From contig NZ_JABEKT010000003.1 in NCBI RefSeq assembly GCF_013283195.1, forward strand, positions 1 through 64,000: a stretch of DNA of 64,000 nucleotides. Direction: 5' to 3'. The first letter of the stretch is position 1. Every line of letters begins with the position of its first letter. Both the position numbers and the translations under genes were made by a program. Origin of the DNA: Ensifer adhaerens. GTDB taxonomy: Bacteria; Pseudomonadota; Alphaproteobacteria; Rhizobiales; Rhizobiaceae. The notes beneath the pieces were generated by a model that had not been told where the DNA came from, did not search any database, and saw only the letters and a list, made by a program, of their open reading frames with translations. Of the stretch, positions 34,760 through 44,277 are shown piece by piece.

Positions 34760-36259
34760 ATGGATATGAAGGCAGACATAAACTGGAACGCGGTCGCGCG
34801 TGCCGTCAGGCCGGAAACGCGGCTGCTGATCGACGGCAAGTTTCGTCATGCGACGAGCGGCGCGACGCTTGCTTCCATCAACCCGGCAACCGGCGAGCAC
34901 ATTGCCGATATCGCTTGCGGAGGCGCGGATGATGTGGATCTGGCGGCGAATGTGGCCGCCAGACGTTTCAGGGACGGTGTCTGGTCGAAGATGCCGTTGC
35001 GACGCCGCGTCGACATCCTCACCAGGTTTGCCGAACTTCTCGGCGAACATCGCGAGACCCTCGCCGTGCTGGACACGCTGGAGATGGGAAAACCCATCTC
35101 GGAAATGTGCTGCATCGACGTTCCTGCCAGCATTCTGACCATGAGGTTCATGGCCGAGGGACTGGATAAAATCGGCGGCACCTGCCCCGTGACCAACGAC
35201 GGTTCGCTGCATTACATCCTGCGACAGCCACTCGGTGTCGTCGGCTGTATCACCCCATGGAACTATCCCTTGATGATGGCCGTGTGGAAGGTTGCGCCGG
35301 CGCTGGCGGCTGGAAACAGCGTGGTGCTGAAGCCCGCCGAAGACGCGTCCCTGAGTGCGCTGTTGCTCGGGCGACTGTTTCTGGAGGCGGGCGGCCCCGA
35401 TGGCGTCTTCAATGTCGTCCCGGGCCCGGGCGCGGTCGCCGGCAAGGCGCTGGCCCTCTCGCACGATGTCGCCAAGATCGCGTTCACCGGGTCCACGGCC
35501 GTGGGGAGGCAGATGTATCGTTACGCCGCCGACTCCAATCTCAAGGCGGTCTCGGCAGAACTCGGCGGAAAATCGCCGCAGATCATCCTTGGTGACGTCG
35601 AAAACCTGGCGAAAGTCGCAGCCACGGTCGCCGATGGCCTGTTCGGCAATCAGGGCGAAGTTTGCTCCGCCGGAACCCGGATCCTGGTCGCACGGCCGCT
35701 GGAGGAGGAATTCACCGAACTGCTGCGGCAGGAGGCCCTTGCCCGCTACCGGCCCGGAGATCCGCTGGATCCGGCAACGACAATGGGGCCGCTGGTCAGC
35801 AAGACGCACCAAGAGCGCGTTGTTGGACATATCGCGAGGGCCATTGATGAAGGCGGCCGTTGCATCCTTGGAGGTGCGTCCGGGCGGTTTCCCGAGGCAT
35901 CAGCCTTCGTGGAGCCGACACTCTTTACCGGGGTCGACAACGACATGTCGATCGCCCGCAAGGAGGTCTTCGGCCCCGTCGGTGCCATCATTCTCCATGA
36001 CGGGCCGGAACACGCGGTGGCGATTGCCAACGACAACCCTTACGGACTTGCCGCCGGGATCTGGACGACAAATCTGGGCGCTGCTCATCGGGTCGCGCGC
36101 GATCTGGAATGCGGCATGGTCTGGATCAATGGCTACATGAATGGTGACATGAGCCAGCCATGGAGCGGATGGAAGCTTTCCGGCCACGGCCGCGACAAAT
36201 GCCTCGACGCGCTGGTGGATTCGACCCATAGCAAATCCGTTTGGGTGACGCTCGACTGA
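34760..36259 (+). CDS. Aldehyde dehydrogenase (PuuC-like)
   Basis: 499-aa NAD(P)-dependent aldehyde dehydrogenase. Motifs: PWNYPLMMAVWKVAPALAAG (about 172), GSTAVGRQ (about 247), the general base in SAELGGKSP (Glu about 267) and the nucleophile in NQGEVCSAGTR (Cys about 301). The usual GQxC is GEVC here, with the cysteine kept. Overall sequence resembles gamma-aminobutyraldehyde/gamma-glutamylaminobutyraldehyde dehydrogenases. In context it likely oxidises the aminoaldehyde produced from putrescine by the aminotransferase at 40902-42305. The start at 34760 is an ATG followed by a second in-frame ATG. Confidence 0.92.
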   Translation: MDMKADINWNAVARAVRPETRLLIDGKFRHATSGATLASINPATGEHIADIACGGADDVDLAANVAARRFRDGVWSKMPLRRRVDILTRFAELLGEHRETLAVLDTLEMGKPISEMCCIDVPASILTMRFMAEGLDKIGGTCPVTNDGSLHYILRQPLGVVGCITPWNYPLMMAVWKVAPALAAGNSVVLKPAEDASLSALLLGRLFLEAGGPDGVFNVVPGPGAVAGKALALSHDVAKIAFTGSTAVGRQMYRYAADSNLKAVSAELGGKSPQIILGDVENLAKVAATVADGLFGNQGEVCSAGTRILVARPLEEEFTELLRQEALARYRPGDPLDPATTMGPLVSKTHQERVVGHIARAIDEGGRCILGGASGRFPEASAFVEPTLFTGVDNDMSIARKEVFGPVGAIILHDGPEHAVAIANDNPYGLAAGIWTTNLGAAHRVARDLECGMVWINGYMNGDMSQPWSGWKLSGHGRDKCLDALVDSTHSKSVWVTLD

Positions 36260-36311
36260 CCCTGACCTATTTGTGCAAGTGAATGACCAAGACCGACGTG
36301 AGCAGGAGACC

Positions 36312-38015
36312 ATGATGAAAACGTCAATCGGCAAGGCAGGAGGTGCTGCGGCGATCGCGCTTCTGACGACGTATGCGCCCGCCCCGGCTTATGCGGCAGA
36401 CGACATTACCGTCATCCGGAACGCGGCGATCCACACGATGGCGCAGGACGGGGGCGAAGCGGATGCGCTGGCGATCGACGCCAAAGGCATGATCGTCTCC
36501 GTCGGCACGGAAGCCGATGTGCTGGCCCAGGCCGGACCGGATGCTCGCGTGATCGATCTCGGCGGCAAGGCCGTACTGCCGGGTTTCCAGGACGCCCACG
36601 TCCATCTCGTCGAGGCCGGCGTCAACGAGATCCTCTGCGAGTTTGAGCCCTTCGCGACATTGAAGCAGACCCGAGAGGCGGTCGAGGCCTGCGACGCCGA
36701 GACGGAGGGTGAGTGGGTCCTCGGTTCCGGCGTCGGCATGCCGCATCTCCTCGACCAGACCGATAACCCGGTTGCCGTGCTGGACGAGCTCGTGCCCGAC
36801 AGGCCGGCCCTTATCCTCGACGACATCGGACATGCCGCCTGGGCCAACAGCAAGGCCCTTGAGGCGGTCGGCTACGACACGCTCGAAGGAAACCCGCCCG
36901 GTGGCATCATCCTGCGCAATGCAAACGGCAAACCCAACGGCATCGTGCTCGAGAATGCCCAGCAGAAGCTGCGCAATCTGGCGTTTCCCGATACGCCCGA
37001 AAACGAAGAATTTGCCTATGAAAGCATGCTGCCGACGCTGAAGACCTTCGCCGAGAACGGCATTACCACAGTCAGCGACGCCGGCGGGTTCTGGCCCCAG
37101 GGCCATGTGAAGGCGTGGGAGACAGCCGAGAAAAACGGGACGCTGACGGTGCGGGCGTTCAACGCCCTCTACGTCTACCCGGATCTGCCTTTCGACGAAC
37201 AGGTCGAGAAGCTTGCGAAGCTCTACAGCAACGATCCGGACCGGCTTTTGAAGTTCAACCAGGCCAAGCTCTATGTCGACGGCATTCTTGAGCAGCGCAC
37301 CGGTGCGGTGCTGCAGCCGTATCTGAACGGACCGGGCATCGATCACGGCTTCAACTCAGGCTTCCTCTATTTCGAAACACCGGTTTTGAATGATTACGCC
37401 CGAGCCCTCGCCGATATCGGCTTCAAGCTGCATTTCCACGTGACGGGCGACCGTGGCGCGGGCCTGGCGCTCGACGCCATCGATCAGGCGGATAAGAAGC
37501 CGGGACCGCATCGCCTCACGCACCTCTACCTGCTCGACCCGGCGGACTATCACCGCTTTCGCGACACGGGAACTGTTGCGGATTTTCAGTTGGCGCCAAG
37601 CTCGCTCGATCCCGATTACATCGCCTTCATCCGCCAGTTCATCGGCAAGCGCGCCGATCGCATGATGCCGGCGGCGAGCCTGGAAAAGAGTGGCGCGACC
37701 GTCGTGATGAGCAGTGACTTCGATGCCGATGAGCTTTCGCCGCTGGTCAAGATCGAGGCGGCGCTCGAACGCCCGAAGGAAGGTGCGGCGGACGTGCGCA
37801 CCGCGGTCAAATGGATGACCGTCAATCCTGCCCGGCTCCTGAACCAGGACGACCGCACCGGAACTCTCGAGGTCGGGAAATACGCCGATCTCGTCATACT
37901 CGACAAAGACATCTTCGACATTCCGGTCAATGAGATCGGCGAGACCAAGGTCAAGGCGACGCTGCTGCAGGGCAAGCCGGTCTTCGACGCGGACGGATTG
38001 TTCGCGCCAAACTGA
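36312..38015 (+). CDS. Exported YtcJ-type amidohydrolase
   Basis: 567 aa with an N-terminal signal peptide (KTSIGKAGGAAAIALLTTYA, cleavage near AYAADD), so probably periplasmic. Amidohydrolase-3 family: the N-terminal metal motif is DAHVHLVEAG, the central lysine region is KLYVDGILEQRTG, then HFHVTGD, THLYLL and the C-terminal SSDFDAD. The second in-frame ATG at 36315 is better spaced from AGGAG. It follows the aldehyde dehydrogenase gene by 52 bp in the same direction. Members hydrolyse varied amide or imide bonds; the substrate here is unknown, though context points to amine or guanidine compounds. Confidence 0.85.
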   Translation: MMKTSIGKAGGAAAIALLTTYAPAPAYAADDITVIRNAAIHTMAQDGGEADALAIDAKGMIVSVGTEADVLAQAGPDARVIDLGGKAVLPGFQDAHVHLVEAGVNEILCEFEPFATLKQTREAVEACDAETEGEWVLGSGVGMPHLLDQTDNPVAVLDELVPDRPALILDDIGHAAWANSKALEAVGYDTLEGNPPGGIILRNANGKPNGIVLENAQQKLRNLAFPDTPENEEFAYESMLPTLKTFAENGITTVSDAGGFWPQGHVKAWETAEKNGTLTVRAFNALYVYPDLPFDEQVEKLAKLYSNDPDRLLKFNQAKLYVDGILEQRTGAVLQPYLNGPGIDHGFNSGFLYFETPVLNDYARALADIGFKLHFHVTGDRGAGLALDAIDQADKKPGPHRLTHLYLLDPADYHRFRDTGTVADFQLAPSSLDPDYIAFIRQFIGKRADRMMPAASLEKSGATVVMSSDFDADELSPLVKIEAALERPKEGAADVRTAVKWMTVNPARLLNQDDRTGTLEVGKYADLVILDKDIFDIPVNEIGETKVKATLLQGKPVFDADGLFAPN

Positions 38016-38046
38016 CACGCCGCGCATGAACGGGGATGTGAGACCT

Positions 38047-38069
38047 GGCGCGCCATCGACCGGCGCGCC
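38047..38069. terminator. Hairpin between convergent genes
   Basis: GGCGCGCC repeated at 38047-38054 and 38062-38069 with a 7-nt loop. Each copy is itself palindromic, so the pair can form one stem. It lies between the stops of convergent genes (38015 and 38077), as a bidirectional terminator would. There is no T-run. Confidence 0.4.
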
Positions 38070-38076
38070 ATCGCCG

Positions 38077-38841
38077 TTACTGCCCGAACAACAACGAAAA
38101 CAACTCGCCCTGCGACGATATCTTGAGCTTGGAATAGATGCGCTTGCGGTGAACCTTGACGGTCTCCGGGCTGTTGCCGAGGTGCCGCGCGATGCTTTTG
38201 GTCGAATGTCCCTTGAGCATCAGCCTGATGACCTCGGCCTCGCGGACACTGACCGGCATGCTGGCAAGCCGGTCGACGACCGGCTCCTGAACATCGGTCG
38301 GTTCAACATGACAGGCCTCGGGCCAATGCTTGCGGCAAAGGGCTGATATCACCGGCAGCAAGGCGTCAAGCGATGCCCTTCCGGAAGGATCCGCATGGCG
38401 ATCCTCTCGCCGCAGGCCGATAGAGAGCGCAATGCTCGTCTTCGGGCCCGCCCCGACGAGGATAGCGATCTCGTCCCGCAAGCCGGTTTCCGCGTAAAAG
38501 ATCCGGTAATATTCGCTCTCCCTGAAATCATCGGGCGCGCACTCGTCGAGGCTGACGACACGGTCCCGCGGTTCGCTGGCAAAGAGGCCATAGAAAGGAT
38601 CGAGCAGGTAGGCAAAGCTGAGATAGGGCGCGACGGTGCAGCGCGTGGCCTCCGCGTCGAGATCGCTATAGAGCTGGACCGGCGGCCGGTCGGTCGAAAA
38701 CACCGAAATGTACAGGCTGTCGAAGCCACATGCGCCCAGGCAAAGCTGGCGCAGGGCGTCGGGAAAATCCGGTCCGCCAAGCGCTGCGACCGCTTGCGAG
38801 AGGGGCTGCACATGTTCGAAAGGAATTCCCGTCATCTGCAC
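38077..38841 (-). CDS. LuxR-family transcriptional regulator
   Basis: 254 aa. The N-terminal about 180 residues are a sensory domain without a phosphoacceptor or recognisable autoinducer motif set. The C-terminal LuxR helix-turn-helix is clear: SVREAEVIRLMLKGHSTKSI, HLGNSPETVKVHRKRIYSKL. It sits 53 bp downstream of aguA in the same orientation, so it may be the last gene of the agmatine/polyamine operon. It is the candidate regulator for the two CCCCC-N4-GG palindromes at 34678 and 46451. Confidence 0.9.
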   Translation of the reverse strand: MQMTGIPFEHVQPLSQAVAALGGPDFPDALRQLCLGACGFDSLYISVFSTDRPPVQLYSDLDAEATRCTVAPYLSFAYLLDPFYGLFASEPRDRVVSLDECAPDDFRESEYYRIFYAETGLRDEIAILVGAGPKTSIALSIGLRREDRHADPSGRASLDALLPVISALCRKHWPEACHVEPTDVQEPVVDRLASMPVSVREAEVIRLMLKGHSTKSIARHLGNSPETVKVHRKRIYSKLKISSQGELFSLLFGQ

Positions 38842-38894
38842 CCCACTCCTGAAAGCCTCATCGCAAAGCTACCTTGCCGACCACATCCGTTTTG

Positions 38895-39914
38895 TCAAAG
38901 CGGCTCCTGCTGGGTGATGCAGTGAATGCCACCGCCGCCGATCGCAATCGAATCGATCCGCACTTCGCGGATCCGCCGGTCGGGGAACCGCGACTGCAGC
39001 ATCCGCCGGACGGTCGTGTCCGACGCAACGCCGTAGGCCGGCATGATCACGCCGCCGTTGACGATGTAGGAATTGACGTAGGAGCGGCAAAACTTCGGAT
39101 GGGTCGAGGGTGCATCCACGGCCTCGGGCACGGTAACGATCCTGATCGGCCGGCCCTTGGCGTCGGTCTGCCCCTGCATCGCCTCATAATTCAGGCGGAT
39201 ATAGTCGTTCCAGGGCGACTCCTCTTCGCCAGGGCTTTCCATCAGCACGACGCCCGGCGCGACAAAGACGGCAATGCCGTCCGTATGGCCGTCGGTCTCG
39301 TCTTCGAGCGGGTTGCCCGGGAGCCAGATGACCTTCTCGCCTCCGAGCATCTCCAAAAGCTCGCGCTCGATCTCGTCGCGGGTCCAATCCGGATTGCGGT
39401 TGCGATTGGGAAAGCAGGTCTCCGTGGTGATGATGGTGCCCTGCCCGTCAACGCTGACGCCACCGCCTTCGGCAACCAGATTGGAGACGAAGCCGGTCAC
39501 GCCCGCCTGATCGACGACGGTTTCGGAGAAGCGGGCATCCGCATCATACGGGTGATACTTGCCGCCCCAGGCGTTGAAGCGGAACCGCGTTGCAGCCTTG
39601 CGGCCATCGGCCGAGGTCAGGAAGCACGGGCCGGCGTCGCGAGCCCAGCTGTCATCGATCTCTGTTTCGACGATGTCGATCGACGGATCGAGCAGCGCTC
39701 TTGCACCGGCGACATCTGCTGGCCGCACGGCCATGGTAACAGGTTCAAACTCACGGATGGCGTGAGCGACGGCGGCATAGTCGCGCCGCGTCGCCTCGAT
39801 ATCGTCCCAGACGCCGCGGCGACCTGGCCACATCATCCAGGTCCGCTTGTGCGGTTCCCATTCCGCCGGCATGCTGAAGCCGGCTTGTTTCGGTGTCTGA
39901 TTGGGCATGTTCAT
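38895..39914 (-). CDS. aguA: Agmatine deiminase
   Basis: 339-aa cytoplasmic enzyme hydrolysing agmatine to N-carbamoylputrescine and ammonia. Typical family features: MPAEWEPHKRTWMMWPGR at the start, DDSWARDAGPCFL, AEGGGVSVDGQGT, the catalytic GHTDGIAVF (His/Asp) and the C-terminal active-site cysteine in GGGGIHCITQQEP. Full length. The next enzyme of the pathway, N-carbamoylputrescine amidase, is encoded immediately upstream in the same direction, which supports the assignment. Confidence 0.95.
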   Translation of the reverse strand: MNMPNQTPKQAGFSMPAEWEPHKRTWMMWPGRRGVWDDIEATRRDYAAVAHAIREFEPVTMAVRPADVAGARALLDPSIDIVETEIDDSWARDAGPCFLTSADGRKAATRFRFNAWGGKYHPYDADARFSETVVDQAGVTGFVSNLVAEGGGVSVDGQGTIITTETCFPNRNRNPDWTRDEIERELLEMLGGEKVIWLPGNPLEDETDGHTDGIAVFVAPGVVLMESPGEEESPWNDYIRLNYEAMQGQTDAKGRPIRIVTVPEAVDAPSTHPKFCRSYVNSYIVNGGVIMPAYGVASDTTVRRMLQSRFPDRRIREVRIDSIAIGGGGIHCITQQEPL

Positions 39915-39994
39915 TCTTTCTGCCTAAGGCACTTCTTGGCTATTGCAAACGGCGTCGGGCCGTTGGTGCTGTCGAATACGGTTTGCGGCTTCAC

Positions 39995-40873
39995 TCAGCC
40001 GCGGGGCGTCTTCCCGTCCAGTGTCAGGATCGACCCGTAGAGATCCGGGCGGCGATCGCGAAACACGCCCCAGGAGCGGCGGTAGCGCCTGACATCGTCG
40101 AGATCGAACGTCGCAAGCAGGAAGGTTTCGTCGACGCGATTGGCTTCCGCGACGATCAGGCCGGTGTGGTCTGCGATGAAGGAGCTGCCATAAAACGTGC
40201 TGGTGGTCTGGCCATCCGTTTCCGTGCCCACCCGGTTCGACGCGATGAGCGGCACCATGTTGGCCGCCGCATGCCCCTGCATCGTGCGCTGCCAATGGCC
40301 CGAGCTGTCGAGGTCGAGGCTGTTTGGCTCGCTGCCGATCGCAGTCGGAAAGAACATCAGTTCGGCTCCGTCGAGCGCGAGCAGACGGGCCGTTTCAGGA
40401 AACCATTGATCCCAGCAGATGCCGCAGCCGATGCGGGCATAGCGCGTATCGATCGCCCGCAGGCCGGTATCTCCCGGGCTGAAGTAGAATTTCTCCTCGT
40501 AACCCGGCGCTTGAGGAATGTGGGACTTGCGGTAGTTCCAGAGGACCTCGCCGTCGGCATCGATGACGGCGAGCGAATTGTACTGAACCGGGCCGGCCTT
40601 CTCGTAATAGGAGATCGGCAGCACGACCTCCAGTTCTCTTGCCACGGCACGGAAATGCCTGATCGCCCGATCCTCGCCGAGTGATGCGGATAGCTCCAGA
40701 TGCGCGAGGTTCTGCTCAAGGCAGAAGTAGGGCGTCTGGAAAAGCTCCTGCAGCAGGATGATGCGCGCACCATCCTCGTGCGCGAGCCGGATCAGCTCCT
40801 CTGCCTTTTGAATGTTTTCATCGACATCCCAGCTGCAGGCCATCTGGGTCGCCGCGACAGTGACTTTGCTCAT
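39995..40873 (-). CDS. aguB: N-carbamoylputrescine amidase
   Basis: 292-aa nitrilase-superfamily amidase converting N-carbamoylputrescine to putrescine, CO2 and ammonia. The catalytic triad is visible: Glu in LLQELFQTPYF (about 43), Lys in YRKSHIPQ (about 117) and Cys in GCGICWDQWFPE (about 154). I take ATG 40873 (MSKVTVAATQM); the ORF is open to 40957, but that extension has no coding character. It lies between aguA and the aminotransferase gene. Confidence 0.95.
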   Translation of the reverse strand: MSKVTVAATQMACSWDVDENIQKAEELIRLAHEDGARIILLQELFQTPYFCLEQNLAHLELSASLGEDRAIRHFRAVARELEVVLPISYYEKAGPVQYNSLAVIDADGEVLWNYRKSHIPQAPGYEEKFYFSPGDTGLRAIDTRYARIGCGICWDQWFPETARLLALDGAELMFFPTAIGSEPNSLDLDSSGHWQRTMQGHAAANMVPLIASNRVGTETDGQTTSTFYGSSFIADHTGLIVAEANRVDETFLLATFDLDDVRRYRRSWGVFRDRRPDLYGSILTLDGKTPRG

Positions 40874-40901
40874 TCGATTGTCCTTCGCCGTTTGCGCCGT
40901 T

Positions 40902-42305
40902 TCAACGCGCAGCCATGAAGTCCGCCACGGAAGCGGAGATGGCTTCAACGATCTCATCGCACTGGTTTTCCGTGATGATCAGGGGCGGCGACAGGATGAT
41001 GCGATTGCCGACCGGCCTAACGATAACGCCGCGTTCGACGCAGCCCTTGAAGACCTTTTCCGTAACCCTTTCATGGGCTGGCAGCGGCTGGCGCGTTGCC
41101 TTGTCGGCGACGAAATCGATACCGAGCATGAGGCCGCGGCCGCGCACGTCACCGACGATGTCGTGCTTCAAGAGAAGGCGCGCCTTCTGCTGCAGGTGGG
41201 CGCCGACCCGCGCCGCATGAGGCAGCAACTGCTCGCGCTCCATGATCGCGATGTTGGTGAGCGCCGCCGCGCAGGCAACCGGGTGGCCGGAATAGGTCAG
41301 CCCCATCGAAAACACGCCGCCCTCGCATTGCGGACGGCTGATAACCGCATGGATCTCGTCGGAAATCAGCGTCGCGCCGAGCGGGATGTAGCCCGATGTG
41401 ATGCCCTTGGCGGAAACGAGGATGTCCGGCTGGGTCTCGTAGATCGCGTCGGAGGCGAACCATTCGCCCAGGCGACCGAAGGCGGTCACCACCTCGTCGG
41501 CGATGTAGAGGATATCGTGGCGTCGGCAGACCGCCTGCATCGCGCGGTGGTATCCCTTCGGTGCCACCAGAACGCCGCCCGCTCCCATGATCGGCTCGGC
41601 AATGAAGGCGGCGACATTCTGCGGGCCGAGCTGTTCGATCCTGGTCTCGAACTCCTTCACCAGAAAATCGCAATAGGCTTCCTCGGTCATATCGGTGGGT
41701 TTGGCGTAGCAGTCCGCGGCAGAGATATGGTGGATGAAATCCTCGCCCACCTGGGAGAAGCCGTATTTGGTGCCGTGGATGCCGGTGAGACCGGCCGCCA
41801 CATAGGTTGCACCGTGGTAGGCGTTGTTTCGCGATATGATCTTGCGCTTGCCCGGTTGCCCTCGCATGGCGAAGTAGTAGTGAACGATGCGAATGGCCGC
41901 ATCGTTGGCCGTCGAGCCGCCGCAGGTGTAATAGACATGGTTGAGGCTGCCTGGCGAAAGGTCGGCCAGCCGGGCAGCCAGCTCGGCTGCCGGAACATTC
42001 GTCGAGGCGCCGAAGGGGTTGTAATATTCCATGTCCAGCACCTGACGGGCGATGGCATCGGCCATCTCCCGCCGGCCATGGCCAATGTTGACGCACCACA
42101 AGCCGGCGATGCCGTCGAGGAAGCGTTGCCCGGTGCTGTCGGTGACGAACACGCCTTCTGCTTTTTCGATCACCTGGCTGCCGGTCGCGGCAAAGGTCGT
42201 GAAATCGGTATAGGGATGAAGGACATGGTCGCGGTCCATTTCCCACGCGGAACGACTGTTGAGGCGCGCGCTTTCGCTGGCACCAAGGTTGTGCTGGATC
42301 GTCAT
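40902..42305 (-). CDS. Class-III aminotransferase (putrescine/polyamine:pyruvate type)
   Basis: 467-aa PLP enzyme. Motifs: YYTCGGSTANDAAIRIVHYY, SRNNAYHGAT, the cofactor Asp in ILYIADEVVTAFGRLGEWFA and the PLP lysine in LVSAKGITSGYIPLGA. It is closest in character to SpuC-like polyamine:pyruvate aminotransferases, so putrescine to 4-aminobutanal is the likely reaction, feeding the aldehyde dehydrogenase at 34760. ATG 42305 has GGAGAAAG upstream. The frame stays open to 43067, but that part is antisense-frame read-through over the binding-protein gene. Confidence 0.92.
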   Translation of the reverse strand: MTIQHNLGASESARLNSRSAWEMDRDHVLHPYTDFTTFAATGSQVIEKAEGVFVTDSTGQRFLDGIAGLWCVNIGHGRREMADAIARQVLDMEYYNPFGASTNVPAAELAARLADLSPGSLNHVYYTCGGSTANDAAIRIVHYYFAMRGQPGKRKIISRNNAYHGATYVAAGLTGIHGTKYGFSQVGEDFIHHISAADCYAKPTDMTEEAYCDFLVKEFETRIEQLGPQNVAAFIAEPIMGAGGVLVAPKGYHRAMQAVCRRHDILYIADEVVTAFGRLGEWFASDAIYETQPDILVSAKGITSGYIPLGATLISDEIHAVISRPQCEGGVFSMGLTYSGHPVACAAALTNIAIMEREQLLPHAARVGAHLQQKARLLLKHDIVGDVRGRGLMLGIDFVADKATRQPLPAHERVTEKVFKGCVERGVIVRPVGNRIILSPPLIITENQCDEIVEAISASVADFMAAR

Positions 42306-42324
42306 CTTCTTTCTCCGGGAGGTT

Positions 42325-42345
42325 TGACACGGCCGAGCCGCGTCA
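42325..42345 (-). terminator. Hairpin between binding-protein and aminotransferase genes
   Basis: TGACGCGGC-TCG-GCCGTGTCA on the minus strand, a 9-bp stem with one mismatch, 20 bp after the binding-protein stop. Probably a partial terminator or mRNA stabiliser favouring the binding-protein message. Confidence 0.45.
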
Positions 42346-42364
42346 GGGTTTTGTCGCGATGGGC

Positions 42365-43390
42365 TCAGCGCAAGAGCTTGGTCCAGACGCGGTCGTAGAG
42401 CTTGGTCACCGCGGGCGAGCAGGCGGTCAGAAATTCCGGCGTCGGTGCGTCGGCAGGTGGATTGAGTTCGGGCGCACCCGCCAGCGCCTTGTCGACGAAG
42501 GCCTCGGACCCCTTGATGCCGTTCGAATAGCGGGCGTAGTTGGTGATCATCGCGGCATTTTCCGGCGCCATGATGAAGTTGACCCAAAGCTTGGCATTTT
42601 CGAGGTTCTTCGCGCCCTTCGGCACGGCGACATTGTCCATCCAGCCGGTATAACCTTCCTTCGGATAGATGTATTCCAGCGTCGGCTTCTCGTCGCGAGC
42701 CCGCATCGCATAGCCGTTCCAGCTCATCGAGACGATGGCCTCGCCCGAGGCAAGCAGTTCCTTGGTTTCGGAATTGTAGCTCTTCACGAACGCCTTCTGC
42801 GTGGTCAAAAGGTCGAGCACCGCCTTCAGGTCCTCGGGGTTTTCGTTGCAGCGCGGCTTGCCGAGATAGCGCAAGGCCATGTTGATCACGTCGTTGACGT
42901 CGCGCAGCATGTTGATCTTGCCCTTGACCGCGTCGGCGGGCTCGAACAGCGTCTTCAGCGAATGATCGGCGCCGTCGACAACGGCGCTGTCGATGACGAA
43001 GCCGGTGGAGCCCCAGGCCCAGGGCGCGGAATAGACGCGGCCCGGATCCCAGAACACGTCCCGCCATGTCTCGTCGACATGGTTGTAGTTCTCCATCTGC
43101 GAAACATTGATCGGCTCCAGCAGCCCCTCGCGCACCAGGATCGTCATCGTGTCGTGCCCGGGCACGATGACGTCATAGCCGCCGGCGCCCGATTTCAGCT
43201 TCGCCAGCATGGTCTCCATCGAATCATAGGTGTCGATGTGAACCTTGACGTCGTAGGTCTTCTCGAATTTGGCGACCATTTCCGGTGGCGTGTATTCGCC
43301 CCAGGTGTAGATGAAGAGGTCGCCGGCGGCGAAAGCCGGTTGGGTGGCCGCGCCGGCAAGCAATGCAGCGGACAGAATGATCTTCTTCAT
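42365..43390 (-). CDS. Polyamine ABC transporter substrate-binding protein (PotD/PotF-type)
   Basis: 341 aa with a signal peptide (MKKIILSAALLAGAATQPAFA). The mature start GDLFIYTWGEYTPPEMVAKFE is the standard PotD/PotF opening; SMETMLAKLKSGAGGYDVIVPG, VYSAPWAWGSTGFV and GWMDNVAVPKGAKN follow. It binds putrescine, spermidine or agmatine in the periplasm for the permeases and ATPase encoded upstream. It is preceded by ACAAAGGGGAACG, a leader shared with several neighbouring genes. Confidence 0.94.
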   Translation of the reverse strand: MKKIILSAALLAGAATQPAFAAGDLFIYTWGEYTPPEMVAKFEKTYDVKVHIDTYDSMETMLAKLKSGAGGYDVIVPGHDTMTILVREGLLEPINVSQMENYNHVDETWRDVFWDPGRVYSAPWAWGSTGFVIDSAVVDGADHSLKTLFEPADAVKGKINMLRDVNDVINMALRYLGKPRCNENPEDLKAVLDLLTTQKAFVKSYNSETKELLASGEAIVSMSWNGYAMRARDEKPTLEYIYPKEGYTGWMDNVAVPKGAKNLENAKLWVNFIMAPENAAMITNYARYSNGIKGSEAFVDKALAGAPELNPPADAPTPEFLTACSPAVTKLYDRVWTKLLR

Positions 43391-43428
43391 GTGAACGTTC
43401 CCCTTTGTTGTTTGTTGTCAGGCGGTGG

Positions 43429-44265
43429 TCAGTGCTTGTGGCCGATCTTGCCGATAAGGGCGGAGACGAGGACGAGAACGGTGGAGGCCCCCAGCATCAG
43501 CGTCGAGATGGCGTTGACTTCCGGCGTCATGCCGAGCCGCAGCATCCCGTAGATGTGGAGCGGCAAGGTGGTCGCGCCCGGTCCGGCTACCAGCGCGGTG
43601 ATGATGAAATCGTCGAGCGAGATGATGAAGGCGAGCAGCCATCCCGAAAGCAGTCCCGGCACCAGCAGCGGCAGGGTGATGCGGGCGAAAGCGCGCGCCG
43701 GCGAGGCATAAAGATCTGCCGCCGCCGCCGGCAAGCTCGCATCCAGCCCCTCCAGCCGCGCCTTGATCGGCAGATAGGCGAAGGGGATACAGAAGACGAT
43801 GTGCGCCATCAGAATGGTGACGAAGCCGAGGCTGATGCCGATGGCCACGAAGAAGACCAGCGACGCGACGGCAGTGACGATTTCCGGCACCATCAGCGGG
43901 AAGGTCAACACCAAATAGGCTGCCTCTCCACCGGACGCACGGCGATTGACGGTGGCCACGGCGGCGCCAAGTGCCAACAGCGTTGACACCGTCGCCGCGA
44001 TGATCGCGATGATCACGGAATTCAGCGCCGCGGTCTGGATGTTCTCGTTGCCGAATACGGTCGCATACCAGCGGAAGGAGAAACCGCTCCACCGGCTGAC
44101 CGAGCGGCCGTCGTTGAAGGAATAGGCCGCCAGAAAGACGATCGGCGCATAGAGGAAAATCAGGCAGCCGACCGAGACGGCGCCGAACCCGGCGAAGGCG
44201 CGGATGTCGCCGATGCGCGCTGTGGCTTTGATGGTTTTCATGGCTGACGAAGGTGCGTTGGACAT
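43429..44265 (-). CDS. Polyamine ABC transporter permease (PotC/PotI-type)
   Basis: 278-aa inner-membrane protein with six predicted hydrophobic helices. The binding-protein-dependent transport motif region is present (SLPAAAADLYASPARAFARI about 160-180), followed by LPLLVPGLLSGWLLAFIISLDDF. It pairs with the PotB/PotH-type permease encoded 12 bp upstream. No anomalies. Confidence 0.93.
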   Translation of the reverse strand: MSNAPSSAMKTIKATARIGDIRAFAGFGAVSVGCLIFLYAPIVFLAAYSFNDGRSVSRWSGFSFRWYATVFGNENIQTAALNSVIIAIIAATVSTLLALGAAVATVNRRASGGEAAYLVLTFPLMVPEIVTAVASLVFFVAIGISLGFVTILMAHIVFCIPFAYLPIKARLEGLDASLPAAAADLYASPARAFARITLPLLVPGLLSGWLLAFIISLDDFIITALVAGPGATTLPLHIYGMLRLGMTPEVNAISTLMLGASTVLVLVSALIGKIGHKH

Positions 44266-44277
44266 CTGTTGGTCTCC

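Noticed and set aside
42306-43067. N-terminal extension of the aminotransferase frame
   Set aside because: Lies over the binding-protein gene in another frame; the ATG at 42305 with GGAGAAAG is the natural start.
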